DNA of 64,000 nt from assembly GCF_900156315.1 (NCBI RefSeq), contig NZ_FTNI01000007.1, positions 137,839 through 201,838 of the forward strand, read 5' to 3'. Positions 7,063 to 17,932 of the stretch are shown piece after piece. The position numbers and the translations under genes are program-made. Position 1 is the stretch's first letter; each line of letters begins with the position of its first letter. Origin of the DNA: Microbispora rosea (GTDB taxonomy: Bacteria > Actinomycetota > Actinomycetes > Streptosporangiales > Streptosporangiaceae). The notes under the pieces were generated by a model, which was not told where the DNA came from, did no database searches, and worked only from the letters and a program-made list of their open reading frames with translations.

Positions 7063-7081
7063 ACAGGTTAGGGCAACCTAA
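7063..7081 (+). promoter_or_regulatory. Iron-box-like site (DtxR/IdeR type) upstream of acnA
   Basis: The 19-bp sequence ACAGGTTAGGGCAACCTAA matches the actinobacterial iron-box consensus TTAGGTTAGGCTAACCTAA at 15 of 19 positions by eye, including the GGTTAGG and AACCTAA half sites. It lies 80-98 bp before the aconitase start codon. Aconitase carries a [4Fe-4S] cluster, so iron-dependent control is biologically sensible. Confidence 0.6.
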
Positions 7082-7160
7082 TTGTCAGGAGTGTCCCGTG
7101 CGTGCGGGAGGATGCAGACGATACCTGTGACAAGCCCGGAACCCTGGGGAGGCGAACTTC

Positions 7161-9935
<2,775 letters not shown>

Positions 9936-9960
9936 GCGCGCATCCTCATCGGACACGACG

Positions 9961-9996
9961 CCGTCCTGGACGGGATCTCGGTCCCGTCCAGGACGG
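9961..9996 (+). terminator. Terminator hairpin after acnA
   Basis: A perfect 15-bp GC-rich inverted repeat with a 6-base loop starts 26 bp after the acnA stop codon. There is no T-tract, which is normal for actinomycetes. Confidence 0.8.
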
Positions 9997-10116
9997 GCGG
10001 CCCCCGTTGGGCCGAGGCGTGAAGAGTGGCCCGGGGAAGGCAGGCAATCCGCGCCACGCGGCACGAGCACCTCACGCTTCCGTCCTGCGGGCATGGGAGC
10101 CGCTCAAGCGGCTCGC

Positions 10117-10452
10117 CTACGCCCTGATGAGATGGCTCAGGACGACGCGCATCTTCTCGAGCGTCGGCTCCTCCACCCAGCCGATCCTCCTGGTCAGTCG
10201 CCGCACGGAGATGGCGCGGAACTGCTCCACCATCGCCCAGCTCTGCTTCTCCAAACCCGTGCCGGGTGCGATCTCGACATGGCTGGGCCAGCCGCGCTCG
10301 GTGGTGGTCAGCGGCACGGTGAAAACCAAGCCCATCCGCACGTCGTTGATCGCGCGGCCGCTCATGACCACCACTGGTCGCGGCCCGCCCTGCTCTCGGC
10401 CCGTCGGTTGACCGTAGTCGGCCAGCCAGAGGTCACCGAGGGTTATCCGCAT
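10117..10452 (-). CDS. PemK/MazF-type toxin (111 aa)
   Basis: Small PemK/MazF-fold protein with G-D-L-W-L-A-D near the N-terminus, then G-G-P-R-P-V-V-V-M-S, a V-P-L-T-T-T-E-R strand and Q-F-R-A-I-S-V-R-R-L. Family members are sequence-specific endoribonucleases that cut mRNA and stall growth until the antitoxin binds. The gene overlaps the 3' end of the antitoxin gene by about 20 bp, a typical coupled toxin-antitoxin layout. An extra Met codon at 10455 is an equally possible start. Confidence 0.88.
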   Translation of the reverse strand: MRITLGDLWLADYGQPTGREQGGPRPVVVMSGRAINDVRMGLVFTVPLTTTERGWPSHVEIAPGTGLEKQSWAMVEQFRAISVRRLTRRIGWVEEPTLEKMRVVLSHLIRA

Positions 10453-10747
10453 CATCCTCCTTCGGGGGCAGGTGGGAGGACCAGTCCTCCGGCTCGAGTC
10501 CGTCTGGAGCGGCCCGGTCGAAGGCGGCGGTCTCCGCCAGGTGATCGGCCCAGCCCTCGGGGTCCTCGCGCCGGGTCCGTTCGACCGCTGCTCGCATCTC
10601 TTCCCAGAACTTCTTGTGTTCGTACTCGGCGACGGCGTCGTCGATCACTGCTGTCATGGGTCTGCCTTCCTGTTTGGCGATCGCCGCGAGTTTGTCGCGA
10701 GTAAGAGTGCTGACCCGGATCGTCGTGTGGCGTTGCTCGCTCCCCAT
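10433..10747 (-). CDS. Ribbon-helix-helix antitoxin (104 aa)
   Basis: The N-terminus (T-T-I-R-V-S-T-L-T-R-D-K-L-A-A-I-A, then a second helix) fits a ribbon-helix-helix DNA-binding domain. The acidic C-terminal half (residues 50-104, ending D-D-A-D-N-P-R) fits a disordered toxin-neutralising tail. Such antitoxins bind the toxin and repress their own promoter. It is upstream of and overlapping the PemK/MazF-type gene. The short AT-rich patch just upstream (around 10770-10785) may hold the autoregulated promoter. Confidence 0.85.
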   Translation of the reverse strand: MGSEQRHTTIRVSTLTRDKLAAIAKQEGRPMTAVIDDAVAEYEHKKFWEEMRAAVERTRREDPEGWADHLAETAAFDRAAPDGLEPEDWSSHLPPKEDDADNPR

Positions 10748-10923
10748 ACCGCGAGGCTACGATCCTGTCTACAAAAAGCGCTATGGCGATGTCGCCACGT
10801 GGGAGTCTACGAAGGCCCCGATTACTCTCGCAACATATTTCAGTTACTGACGGTGATTGTCCGAGTTCTCGGGCCCGATAACCGGTTGCCGGGCGGAACC
10901 GGGGCACCGCTAGGGTCCGGCCC

Positions 10924-11649
10924 ATGGATCACGACGTGGCGTTGCTGCTCCTCGCGGGAGTGGCCGTCTTCACCGGGGCGGTCGTGCAGGGCGGGGTGGG
11001 GTTCGGTCTGGGCCTGGTCGCGGCACCCCTGATCACGCTGCTCGATCCCTCGGTCATGCCGGGGGCGGTCCAGGTCGTCAACATGGCGATGCCGCTGTTC
11101 ACCCTGGCCAGGGAGTGGCGCAGGGCCGAGTGGCGGGGAGCGGGGTGGGCCCTGCTGGGGCGGCTGCCGGGAAGCGCGATCGGCGCCCTCGTGGTCGTTT
11201 ACGTGAGCACGGCGACGCTCGGCGTGCTGGTCGGCGTGATGGTGCTGATCGCGGTCGTGCTGACGGCCCGCGCCGTGTCCGTGCCGCGCAACGGCGCGAC
11301 GCTCACGGCGGCCGGGTTCCTGTCGGGGATCACCGGCACGGCCACCGGGATCGGCGGCCCGCCGATCGCCCTGGTCTACCAGAGCGCACGCGGCCCGCAG
11401 ATCCGGGCGACACTGGCCATGTTCTTCTGCGTGAGCGCCGCGCAGTCGCTCGTCATCCTCGCGCTCCTCGGCAGGCTCCCGGGGCGCGCCCTGGCCGCGG
11501 GGGCGGCGCTCGTGCCCTTCGTCCTGCTCGGCTTCGCGGCCTCGGGGCCGCTGCGCCGCTACCTCGACGGCGGGCGGCTGCGTACGGCCGTCCTGACCGT
11601 CGCCGCCGTCTCCGCCTGCGCGCTGCTCGGGCAGAGCCTCGCGCACTGA
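10924..11649 (+). CDS. TauE/SafE (TSUP) family permease (241 aa)
   Basis: Integral membrane protein with seven or eight predicted helices and two TauE/SafE-type repeats. The first has G-G-V-G-F-G-L-G-L-V (residues 19-28) and the second S-G-I-T-G-T-A-T-G-I-G-G-P-P (about 130-143). The family includes exporters or importers of sulfite, sulfoacetate and related organosulfur anions; the substrate here cannot be read from sequence. It stands alone, with the toxin-antitoxin pair diverging on its left and no operon partner. Confidence 0.85.
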   Translation: MDHDVALLLLAGVAVFTGAVVQGGVGFGLGLVAAPLITLLDPSVMPGAVQVVNMAMPLFTLAREWRRAEWRGAGWALLGRLPGSAIGALVVVYVSTATLGVLVGVMVLIAVVLTARAVSVPRNGATLTAAGFLSGITGTATGIGGPPIALVYQSARGPQIRATLAMFFCVSAAQSLVILALLGRLPGRALAAGAALVPFVLLGFAASGPLRRYLDGGRLRTAVLTVAAVSACALLGQSLAH

Positions 11650-11699
11650 GCGCGCCTCCTGTGCCCGATCGCCGGACGGCACGCGGCCGCCGGCGGGCT

Positions 11700-11909
11700 C
11701 CGGCGGTCCGCCGAGCCTGGTCGGCAGGGTAGTCTTCCCCGGCCGGAGGGACCGGCGAGGGCGACGCGCCCGCCCGGCGCGATGTCCGGCGACAGGTCGC
11801 GCACGACCTCACGGCCCCCGGCGCGGCAGCTGAGCGACCGGCGGGACAGAACGGGCGGAGGCGTCGCCGGCCCCCGCGTCGCGGGCCCCTCCGCCGTACG
11901 CGCGAGCGT
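11700..11909 (-). pseudogene. Relic of an ABC-transporter ATPase domain
   Basis: On the minus strand one frame reads L-S-C-R-A-G-G-R-E-V-V-R-D-L-S-P-D-I-A-P-G and then V-A-L-A-G-P-S-G-R-G, the beginning of an exporter-type nucleotide-binding domain up to its Walker A motif. The frame then breaks. Reading one frame over continues with G-K-T-T-L-P-T-R-L-G-G, restoring the Walker A lysine and following helix. So a single-base frameshift sits inside Walker A (near 11733), and everything downstream is missing, replaced by the 3' end of the convergent permease gene. No more of the gene is present. Confidence 0.6.
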
Positions 11910-12241
11910 CTCCGCCGGCGGTGGGCGCACCGGGGTCACGAACGTGTCACGATCATCCGTCGAGCCGGGCGCGACGGAGCGCGGCCGATGTTGATCGTAC
12001 GTTTCTTCATTGTTACCGCGAACAACAAACGTTACCGTCCTGTGTCTTTCACCACCTGGGCTTTGGGCTTACGTTGTCTCAAACAACATTCCCTGGAGCG
12101 GTGAACGCCGTGACCCGGCCCCTGCCGTACCGGGTGGCCAAGGTGCCTACAGCCCACGAGATCTGCCCAGACGGCGGGAAGGGGCACCGGCTCGGCCGCA
12201 CCCCCTCATAGACCCCCAGTCAAAGAAAGGACCCACGCATC
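11910..12241. other. Regulatory region upstream of the sugar ABC operon
   Basis: No gene is seen. Together with the relic ATPase it makes the roughly 590-bp gap between the permease and xylF. It is more AT-rich than its surroundings from 11990 to 12095 and contains the two inverted repeats listed separately. Confidence 0.6.
12010..12087 (+). promoter_or_regulatory. Two TTGTT/AACAA-type inverted repeats upstream of xylF
   Basis: TTGTT-N6-AACAA lies at 12010-12025 and GTTGT-N5-ACAAC at 12073-12087. Both are AT-rich palindromes in GC-rich DNA, 155-230 bp upstream of the binding-protein gene. They are good candidates for the operator of the ROK regulator encoded at the end of the operon. Confidence 0.5.
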
Positions 12242-13363
12242 ATGCGCAAGGGGATCCTCAGCATCGGCGCCGCCGCCGCGGCGCTCACCCTCGGTCTCAC
12301 CGCCTGCGGGGGCGAGAGCGGTGACACCTCCGCGGAGTCCAGCGGCGCCCCCTCGGCCGCCGCCGGCAACGCCAAGCCCGGCAAGATCGGCGTCATCCTG
12401 CCGGACAGCAAGTCCTCCGCCCGGTGGGAGACCGCCGACCGCAAGTACCTCCAGGAGGCGTTCGACGCCGCGGGCGTGCAGTCGGACATCCAGAACGCCC
12501 AGGGCGACAAGACCGCGTTCCAGACGATCGCGGACCAGATGATCACCAACGGCGCGACCGTCCTGATGATCGTCAACCTGGACAGCGGCACCGGCAAGGC
12601 CGTGCTGGACAAGGCCAAGTCGCAGGGCGTCGCGACGATCGACTACGACCGCCTCACGCTCGGCGGCAGCGCCTCCTACTACGTGTCGTTCGACAACACG
12701 GCGGTCGGCAAGCTGCAGGGCGAGGGCCTGGTCAAGTGCCTGACCGACAAGAAGGCCGACAAGCCGATCGTCGCCGAGCTGAACGGCTCGCCGACCGACA
12801 ACAACGCGACGCTGTTCAAGCAGGGCTACGACGGCGTGCTGCAGCCGAAGTACGACTCCGGCGACTACAAGAAGGGCCCGGACCAGTCGGTTCCGGACTG
12901 GGACAACACCCAGGCCGGCACGATCTTCGAGCAGATGCTGACCCAGGAGCCGAAGATCGCCGGTGTCCTCGCCGCCAACGACGGCCTCGGCAACGCCGCG
13001 ATCTCGGTGCTGAAGAAGCAGAAGCTGAACGGCAAGGTCCCGGTCACCGGCCAGGACGCCACCGTGCAGGGCCTGCAGAACATCCTCGCCGGCGACCAGT
13101 GCATGACGGTCTACAAGGCCATCAAGAAGGAGGCCGACGCGGCCGCGCAGCTCGCGGTCTCGCTGGCCAAGGGCGAGCAGCCGCAGGCGAGCGGCACGGT
13201 CAAGGACACCGAGGGCAACCGCGACGTCCCGTCCGTGCTGCTGGAGCCCCAGGCCATCTTCTTTGACAACGTCAAGGACGTCGTGGCCGACGGCTTCGTG
13301 AGCAAGGACGAGCTGTGCACCGGCGAGTTCGCCGACAAGTGCACCGAGGCCGGCATCAGCTAA
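12242..13363 (+). CDS. xylF: Sugar ABC transporter substrate-binding lipoprotein, XylF-like (373 aa)
   Basis: The signal peptide ends in a lipobox L-T-A-C with Cys22 as lipidation site. The mature part (from about residue 45) is a type-I periplasmic binding protein fold, starting K-I-G-V-I-L-P-D-S and carrying Y-D-R-L and F-D-N-T-A-V-G-K-L-Q-G-E blocks characteristic of xylose/ribose-type proteins. It delivers a pentose-like sugar, most likely xylose, to the permease encoded downstream. It is the first gene of xylF-xylG-xylH, followed by a 217-bp gap with a strong hairpin that would keep its mRNA level above that of the membrane components. Confidence 0.92.
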   Translation: MRKGILSIGAAAAALTLGLTACGGESGDTSAESSGAPSAAAGNAKPGKIGVILPDSKSSARWETADRKYLQEAFDAAGVQSDIQNAQGDKTAFQTIADQMITNGATVLMIVNLDSGTGKAVLDKAKSQGVATIDYDRLTLGGSASYYVSFDNTAVGKLQGEGLVKCLTDKKADKPIVAELNGSPTDNNATLFKQGYDGVLQPKYDSGDYKKGPDQSVPDWDNTQAGTIFEQMLTQEPKIAGVLAANDGLGNAAISVLKKQKLNGKVPVTGQDATVQGLQNILAGDQCMTVYKAIKKEADAAAQLAVSLAKGEQPQASGTVKDTEGNRDVPSVLLEPQAIFFDNVKDVVADGFVSKDELCTGEFADKCTEAGIS

Positions 13364-13438
13364 GCACATCCATCCACCGGGTGCGTACGGCGACGCGGAC
13401 CCCCTGAGCGGGCGACGTGCTGAGCCGCGACGAGCACC

Positions 13439-13508
13439 GTGCGGGGCGCACTGTCATGAAGACACGGTCCCGAGACGACCTGTCCCGGAAGGACAGTGCG
13501 CCCCGCAC
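13439..13508 (+). other. Intercistronic hairpin between xylF and xylG
   Basis: A perfect 17-bp inverted repeat (13439-13455 with 13492-13508) surrounds a 36-base loop. It lies in the only large gap of the operon. Such elements behind binding-protein genes act as partial terminators or 3' mRNA stabilisers. Confidence 0.65.
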
Positions 13509-13580
13509 CGCCCGGAGCGACGAGAGGCGGCCCGGAGAACGGCGCCGTACCGGCCCCATCGATCTACGGAGTAGCCCATC

Positions 13581-14357
13581 GTGTCCCAGGGACCGATCCT
13601 GGAACTGCGCGGCATCAACAAGAGCTTCGGCCCCGTGCAGGTCCTTCACGACGTCGCCTTCTCGGCCTACCCGGGCGAGGTGACAGCACTCGTCGGCGAC
13701 AACGGCGCCGGCAAGTCGACGCTGGTCAAGTGCATCGGCGGCATCCACCCGATCGACTCGGGCGAGTACTTCTTCGATGGCGAGCGGGTCCACGTGAGCG
13801 GGCCGAGGGACGCGGCGGCGCTGGGCGTCGAGATCGTCTACCAGGACCTCGCCCTCTGCGACAACCTCGACATCGTGCAGAACATGTTCCTCGGCCGGGA
13901 GCGCCGCAGCGGTCTGGTGCTGGACGAGGACACGATGGAGGAGATGGCGGCCAAGACCCTGGCCGGCCTGTCGGTCCGCACCGTCAAGTCGCTGCGCCAG
14001 CACGTCTCCAGCCTGTCCGGCGGTCAGCGGCAGACCGTGGCGATCGCCAAGGCCGTGCTCTGGAACAGCAAGGTCGTCATCCTCGACGAGCCGACCGCCG
14101 CCCTCGGCGTCGCGCAGACCGCGCAGGTGCTCGAACTGGTCCGCCGCCTGGCCGACAAGGGTCTCGCGGTGGTGCTCATCTCCCACAACATGAACGACGT
14201 CTTCGCCGTGTCCGACCGGATCGCGGCGCTGTACCTGGGACGGATGGCGGCCCAGGTCAAGGCATCCGAAGTGACCCACGCGCAGATCGTGGAACTGATC
14301 ACCTCCGGGCGCAGCGGGGAGCTCGGGCTCAAGAACGGCAACGGAGCGGCATCATGA
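13581..14357 (+). CDS. xylG: Sugar ABC transporter ATPase, XylG-like, single domain (258 aa)
   Basis: One ABC ATPase domain with Walker A G-D-N-G-A-G-K-S-T (residues 39-47), signature L-S-G-G-Q-R-Q near 145, Walker B V-V-I-L-D-E-P-T near 167 and the H-loop S-H-N-M near 200. E. coli XylG has two fused domains and about 510 residues; this protein has one and presumably works as a homodimer, as is common for actinobacterial sugar transporters of this class. The ATG start follows an AGTAGCC sequence. Its TGA stop overlaps the ATG of xylH. Confidence 0.92.
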   Translation: MSQGPILELRGINKSFGPVQVLHDVAFSAYPGEVTALVGDNGAGKSTLVKCIGGIHPIDSGEYFFDGERVHVSGPRDAAALGVEIVYQDLALCDNLDIVQNMFLGRERRSGLVLDEDTMEEMAAKTLAGLSVRTVKSLRQHVSSLSGGQRQTVAIAKAVLWNSKVVILDEPTAALGVAQTAQVLELVRRLADKGLAVVLISHNMNDVFAVSDRIAALYLGRMAAQVKASEVTHAQIVELITSGRSGELGLKNGNGAAS

Positions 14358-15601
14358 CAACCGAAACGCTCCCCAAGCAGGAGAACGCCGAGTCCTCGCT
14401 CGGTGTGCACGTCAAGGGCTACCTCGAGCGGATCAAGGGCGGTGAGCTGGGGGCGCTTCCCGCGGTCTTCGGCCTCGTCATCCTCTGCGTGGTCTTCTCG
14501 GTTCTGCGCCCCGCCTTCCTGTCGGCGGTCAACTTCGCCAACCTCTTCACCCAGGGCGCGGCGGTCGCCGTCATCGCCATGGGCCTGATCTTCGTGCTCC
14601 TCCTGGGTGAGATCGACCTGTCCGCCGGTTTCGCGAGCGGCGTCTGCGCGGCGGTGCTCGCCGTGCTGCTCACCCTGCAGGGCTGGCCCTGGTATCTCGC
14701 GGTCCTGGCCGCGATGGTCACCGGCGCGGTCATCGGCCTGGTGCTCGGGTCGCTGGTGGCCAAGCTCGGCATCCCGTCCTTCGTGGTCACGCTGGCCGCG
14801 TTCCTGGCCTTCCAGGGCGTCGTCCTGCTGCTGGTGAAGGACGGCACCAACATCTCGATCCGCGACGAGACGATCCTCGCGATCGCCAACAAGAACGTCC
14901 CGCCCGCGGCCGGCTGGGCCGCGCTGGCCGTGGGCGTCATCGCGTACGCCGCCATCCAGCTCGTGCAGGCCCGCCGCCGCGCGGCACGCGGCCTGGTCGC
15001 CACCCCGATCGCGGTCATCGCCGCCCGGGTCGTGACGCTCGCCGTGGTCGCCGGGTTCGCGGTGTACGTGCTCAACGTGGAGCGCAGCCGCAACGCGGCG
15101 CTCGTGTCGCTCAAGGGCGTGCCGATCGTCGTCCCGCTGATCGTGATCCTGCTGATCGTCTGGACCTTCGTGCTGCGGCGCACGGCGTACGGCCGGCACA
15201 TCTACGCGGTCGGCGGCAACGCCGAGGCCGCCCGCCGGGCCGGCATCAACGTGGACCGCATCCGCATCTCCGCCTTCGTCATCTGCTCCTTCATGGCCTC
15301 GCTCGGCGGCATCATCGCGGCGTCGCGGGCCAACTCGGTCGACCCCAACACCGGCGGCAGCAACGTGCTGCTGTTCGCGGTGGGCGCGGCCGTCATCGGC
15401 GGCACCAGCCTCTTCGGCGGCAAGGGCCGGGCGCTCGACGCGCTGCTCGGCGGCGCGGTGGTCGCGGTCATCGAGAACGGCATGGGCCTCATGGGTTACA
15501 GCGCCGGCGTCAAGTTCGTCGTGACCGGCTCAGTGCTCCTGCTCGCCGCGGGCGTGGACGCGCTGTCGAGGAAGCGCGCGGCGGCGACCGGCAGAAGATG
15601 A
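14354..15601 (+). CDS. xylH: Sugar ABC transporter permease, XylH-like (415 aa)
   Basis: Polytopic membrane protein of the BPD_transp_2 (ribose/xylose permease) type with about 10-12 hydrophobic segments. Typical blocks are G-E-I-D-L-S-A-G (residues about 84-91) and Y-A-V-G-G-N-A-E-A-A-R-R-A-G-I near 285-300. ATG 14354 overlaps the xylG stop (ATGA), so translation is coupled. A longer in-frame ORF begins upstream, but that part is only xylG read in another frame. With XylF and XylG it forms a complete importer. Confidence 0.92.
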   Translation: MTTETLPKQENAESSLGVHVKGYLERIKGGELGALPAVFGLVILCVVFSVLRPAFLSAVNFANLFTQGAAVAVIAMGLIFVLLLGEIDLSAGFASGVCAAVLAVLLTLQGWPWYLAVLAAMVTGAVIGLVLGSLVAKLGIPSFVVTLAAFLAFQGVVLLLVKDGTNISIRDETILAIANKNVPPAAGWAALAVGVIAYAAIQLVQARRRAARGLVATPIAVIAARVVTLAVVAGFAVYVLNVERSRNAALVSLKGVPIVVPLIVILLIVWTFVLRRTAYGRHIYAVGGNAEAARRAGINVDRIRISAFVICSFMASLGGIIAASRANSVDPNTGGSNVLLFAVGAAVIGGTSLFGGKGRALDALLGGAVVAVIENGMGLMGYSAGVKFVVTGSVLLLAAGVDALSRKRAAATGRR

Positions 15602-15683
15602 CGTGATCGGGACCGATAAGGTGATCTCCGCCCCCTGACCTGGTCAGGTTCCCCCCGACCCCACGAAATCCGAGGCTGCCCCG

Positions 15684-16904
15684 ATGATGCGCGCCGGTCC
15701 CTCACAGGAGGAGATCCGCAAGCACAACCTCGGGACGCTGCTGCGGCACGTCCATCTCGGAGGGCCGACCTCACGGGCCGAGCTGACCTCGCTGATGGGG
15801 TTGAACCGGAGCACCATCATGGCGCTCACGGCGGACCTGACGGCGGCCGGCCTCGTCAGGGAGGAACTGCCCAAGGACACCGGCCGGGCGGGGCGGCCGT
15901 CGCTGGTCGTCCGCCCGGAGACGGCCCGCGTCTACGTCCTCGCCTTCGAGGTCGGAGTCGACCGGCTGGCCGCCGCGCGCATCGGCCTCGGCGGTGTGAT
16001 CCTCGACCGCCGGGAGGCCGTGCGGGCGCGCGGGCCGTTCGACATGGCGCAGGTCGTGGGGACGCTGGCGGGCTTCGCCCGGCAGATGCGGCGCAGGACG
16101 CGCGAGGACACGATCTGCGTCGGCGCGGCGGCGGCGGTCTCCGGGGTGGTCCGCGCCTCCGACGGCGTGGTCAGGATCGGGCCGAACATCGGCGCGTTCG
16201 AGGTGCCGCTGGGGGAGGAGCTGACCAAGCGGCTCGCGCTCGGGCTGCCCGTGGCGGTGGGCAACGAGGCCAACCTCGGCGCGCTCGCCGAGCACACCCG
16301 CGGGATCGGCGCGGGCTGCCGCGACCTGATCTACCTGCACGGCGACGTGGGCATCGGCGGCGGGATCATCGTGAACGGCCAGCTTCTCGGGGGGTACGGC
16401 GGGTACGGCGGCGAGGTGGGCCACATGGTGGTCAACCCCGACGGCCGCCCGTGCGCCTGCGGCTCGCGCGGCTGCCTGGAGGCCGAGGTGGGGGAGCCGG
16501 CCCTGATGGAGCACGCCGGCCGGTACGGCGAGATGATCGGCAGGGACGCGGTCCGCGCCGTCGTCGACGCGGCCGACCGGGGCGACGTGATGGCTCAGGA
16601 GGCCCTCGCCCACGTGGGCAACTGGCTCGGGCTCGGCGTGGCCACCCTGGTGAACGTCTTCAACCCCGAGATGGTCGTCTTCGGCGGCATCCTGCGGGAG
16701 ATCTATCTGGGCTCGGCCGCCCAGGTGCGCAGCCGGATCGCCACCGGCACCCTGCGCGCGACGCGGGAGCAGGTGCGGCTGCGCACCTCGGCCCTGGGCG
16801 ACGACGCGACGCTGATGGGGGCCGCCGAGCTGGCCTTCGCCCAGGTGCTCGCCGACCCCCTCGAAGCGCTGTCCCGAGTGGCCCCGGCCCCCTTCGGCGG
16901 CTAG
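15684..16904 (+). CDS. ROK-family transcriptional regulator, likely for the xylFGH genes (406 aa)
   Basis: The N-terminal winged helix-turn-helix (R-K-H-N-L-G-T-L-L-R-H-V-H, then R-A-E-L-T-S-L-M-G-L-N-R-S-T-I) is followed by a ROK/sugar-kinase-like domain. The ROK zinc-site cysteine cluster is visible in C-A-C-G-S-R-G-C-L-E-A-E near residue 265, with an E-x-G-H motif just before. It lies 80 bp downstream of xylH on the same strand. In Streptomyces an equivalent ROK gene next to xylFGH affects xylose uptake and carbon control, so a comparable role is likely. Its stop codon lies in a CTAG palindrome shared with the convergent gene. Confidence 0.9.
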   Translation: MMRAGPSQEEIRKHNLGTLLRHVHLGGPTSRAELTSLMGLNRSTIMALTADLTAAGLVREELPKDTGRAGRPSLVVRPETARVYVLAFEVGVDRLAAARIGLGGVILDRREAVRARGPFDMAQVVGTLAGFARQMRRRTREDTICVGAAAAVSGVVRASDGVVRIGPNIGAFEVPLGEELTKRLALGLPVAVGNEANLGALAEHTRGIGAGCRDLIYLHGDVGIGGGIIVNGQLLGGYGGYGGEVGHMVVNPDGRPCACGSRGCLEAEVGEPALMEHAGRYGEMIGRDAVRAVVDAADRGDVMAQEALAHVGNWLGLGVATLVNVFNPEMVVFGGILREIYLGSAAQVRSRIATGTLRATREQVRLRTSALGDDATLMGAAELAFAQVLADPLEALSRVAPAPFGG

Positions 16905-17692
16905 GCGACCTTGGAGGCGGGGGCGGAGAAGGTGTCGCAGGCCTTCGGGCCGCGACCCGACCAGCCGCGCGTGAGCCAGTAGCGGATGTTGCGCGTCTTG
17001 CCGTGCCACATGTCGCCTTCGACCTCCTCGAGCTGCTCGTCCCAGTCGTGCCGGTCGCGGCCGAGCGAGTTCCAGACGCTGCGGACGAAGGCTCCGGAGA
17101 AGCAGTCGGCCTGCAGCTCGATGCGGCGGTTGAGGTCGTAGGCCCGCTTCCCGCTCAGCGTGCGGAACCGCCGCTCGAACTCGGCCAGGATGCCGGCGCG
17201 GTCCTGCGCGTGGTGGCCGTACTCGTGGGCGACGATCGTGAAGAGATCGAACCCCATGCGGTCCGACAGCTCCTCCTTGGACAGCATGATCCACATCGTC
17301 GTGTTCGCGGGGCAGTACAGGGCCGCGGCGTAGCTCGCCACGAATTGGCCGCAGCCCGTGTACACGCTCTTCGTGATGTAACGCACCTTGGGCGGGGAGA
17401 ACCGCAGTCCGGCCTCCCGGAACCTCTCGCGCCAGGTCCGGTCGAGGCAGCCGAGCAGGTCGTCCAGGTAGGCCCGGTAGGAGTCGAGGTCGTCGGCCCA
17501 CCGGGCCGGCTCGGTGCACTCCGAGGATCCGAAGGCGCCCGTGGCGTAGAGCGGGTTCCTCGTCAGCGCTCCCGCGCCGGTGGGCATGGGCCGCGCCGAG
17601 GCGCCGGAGGCGCCCGCCGTGCCGGTGAGGGACAGGGCTCCCGCCACCGCCGCGACCATGACGGCGGCCGCCCGGAGGCTTATGCGAATCAT
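16901..17692 (-). CDS. Secreted neutral zinc metallopeptidase (263 aa)
   Basis: Starts at ATG 17692 with a Sec signal peptide (M-I-R-I-S-L-R then a hydrophobic Ala/Val stretch to about residue 30). The mature domain resembles neutral zinc metallopeptidases: V-A-H-E-Y-G-H-H-A-Q supplies the HExxH zinc motif and E-L-Q-A-D-C-F-S-G-A-F the downstream acidic ligand. Cys residues near 36, 57, 88 and 102 could form disulfides. Substrate unknown. It converges with the ROK regulator gene: both stop codons are TAG within the same CTAG at 16901-16904, a zero-length convergent junction. The frame continues open far upstream to 21013, but only as antisense to dxs. Confidence 0.85.
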   Translation of the reverse strand: MIRISLRAAAVMVAAVAGALSLTGTAGASGASARPMPTGAGALTRNPLYATGAFGSSECTEPARWADDLDSYRAYLDDLLGCLDRTWRERFREAGLRFSPPKVRYITKSVYTGCGQFVASYAAALYCPANTTMWIMLSKEELSDRMGFDLFTIVAHEYGHHAQDRAGILAEFERRFRTLSGKRAYDLNRRIELQADCFSGAFVRSVWNSLGRDRHDWDEQLEEVEGDMWHGKTRNIRYWLTRGWSGRGPKACDTFSAPASKVA

Positions 17693-17932
17693 CAGTGGGC
17701 ATCCCAAGCGGACAGAGAGATAGTCAGGAATGTGGCGAATCGCCCGAATATCCGGTAACGCGGACTTTCCTTCTAGGGGATCATGAGGGTAGGGCAGGAG
17801 GCGGCGACGGGTAAAGCGGAATCGATGTCGGCGCCGGGAAGGTCTTGTGGAGGTTCGGTGCAACCCCTGATACCCCCGCACCTTCCTCGAACTAGACTCG
17901 ATCCGTTCGATGGCGAGCGGGAAGGATGAGCG

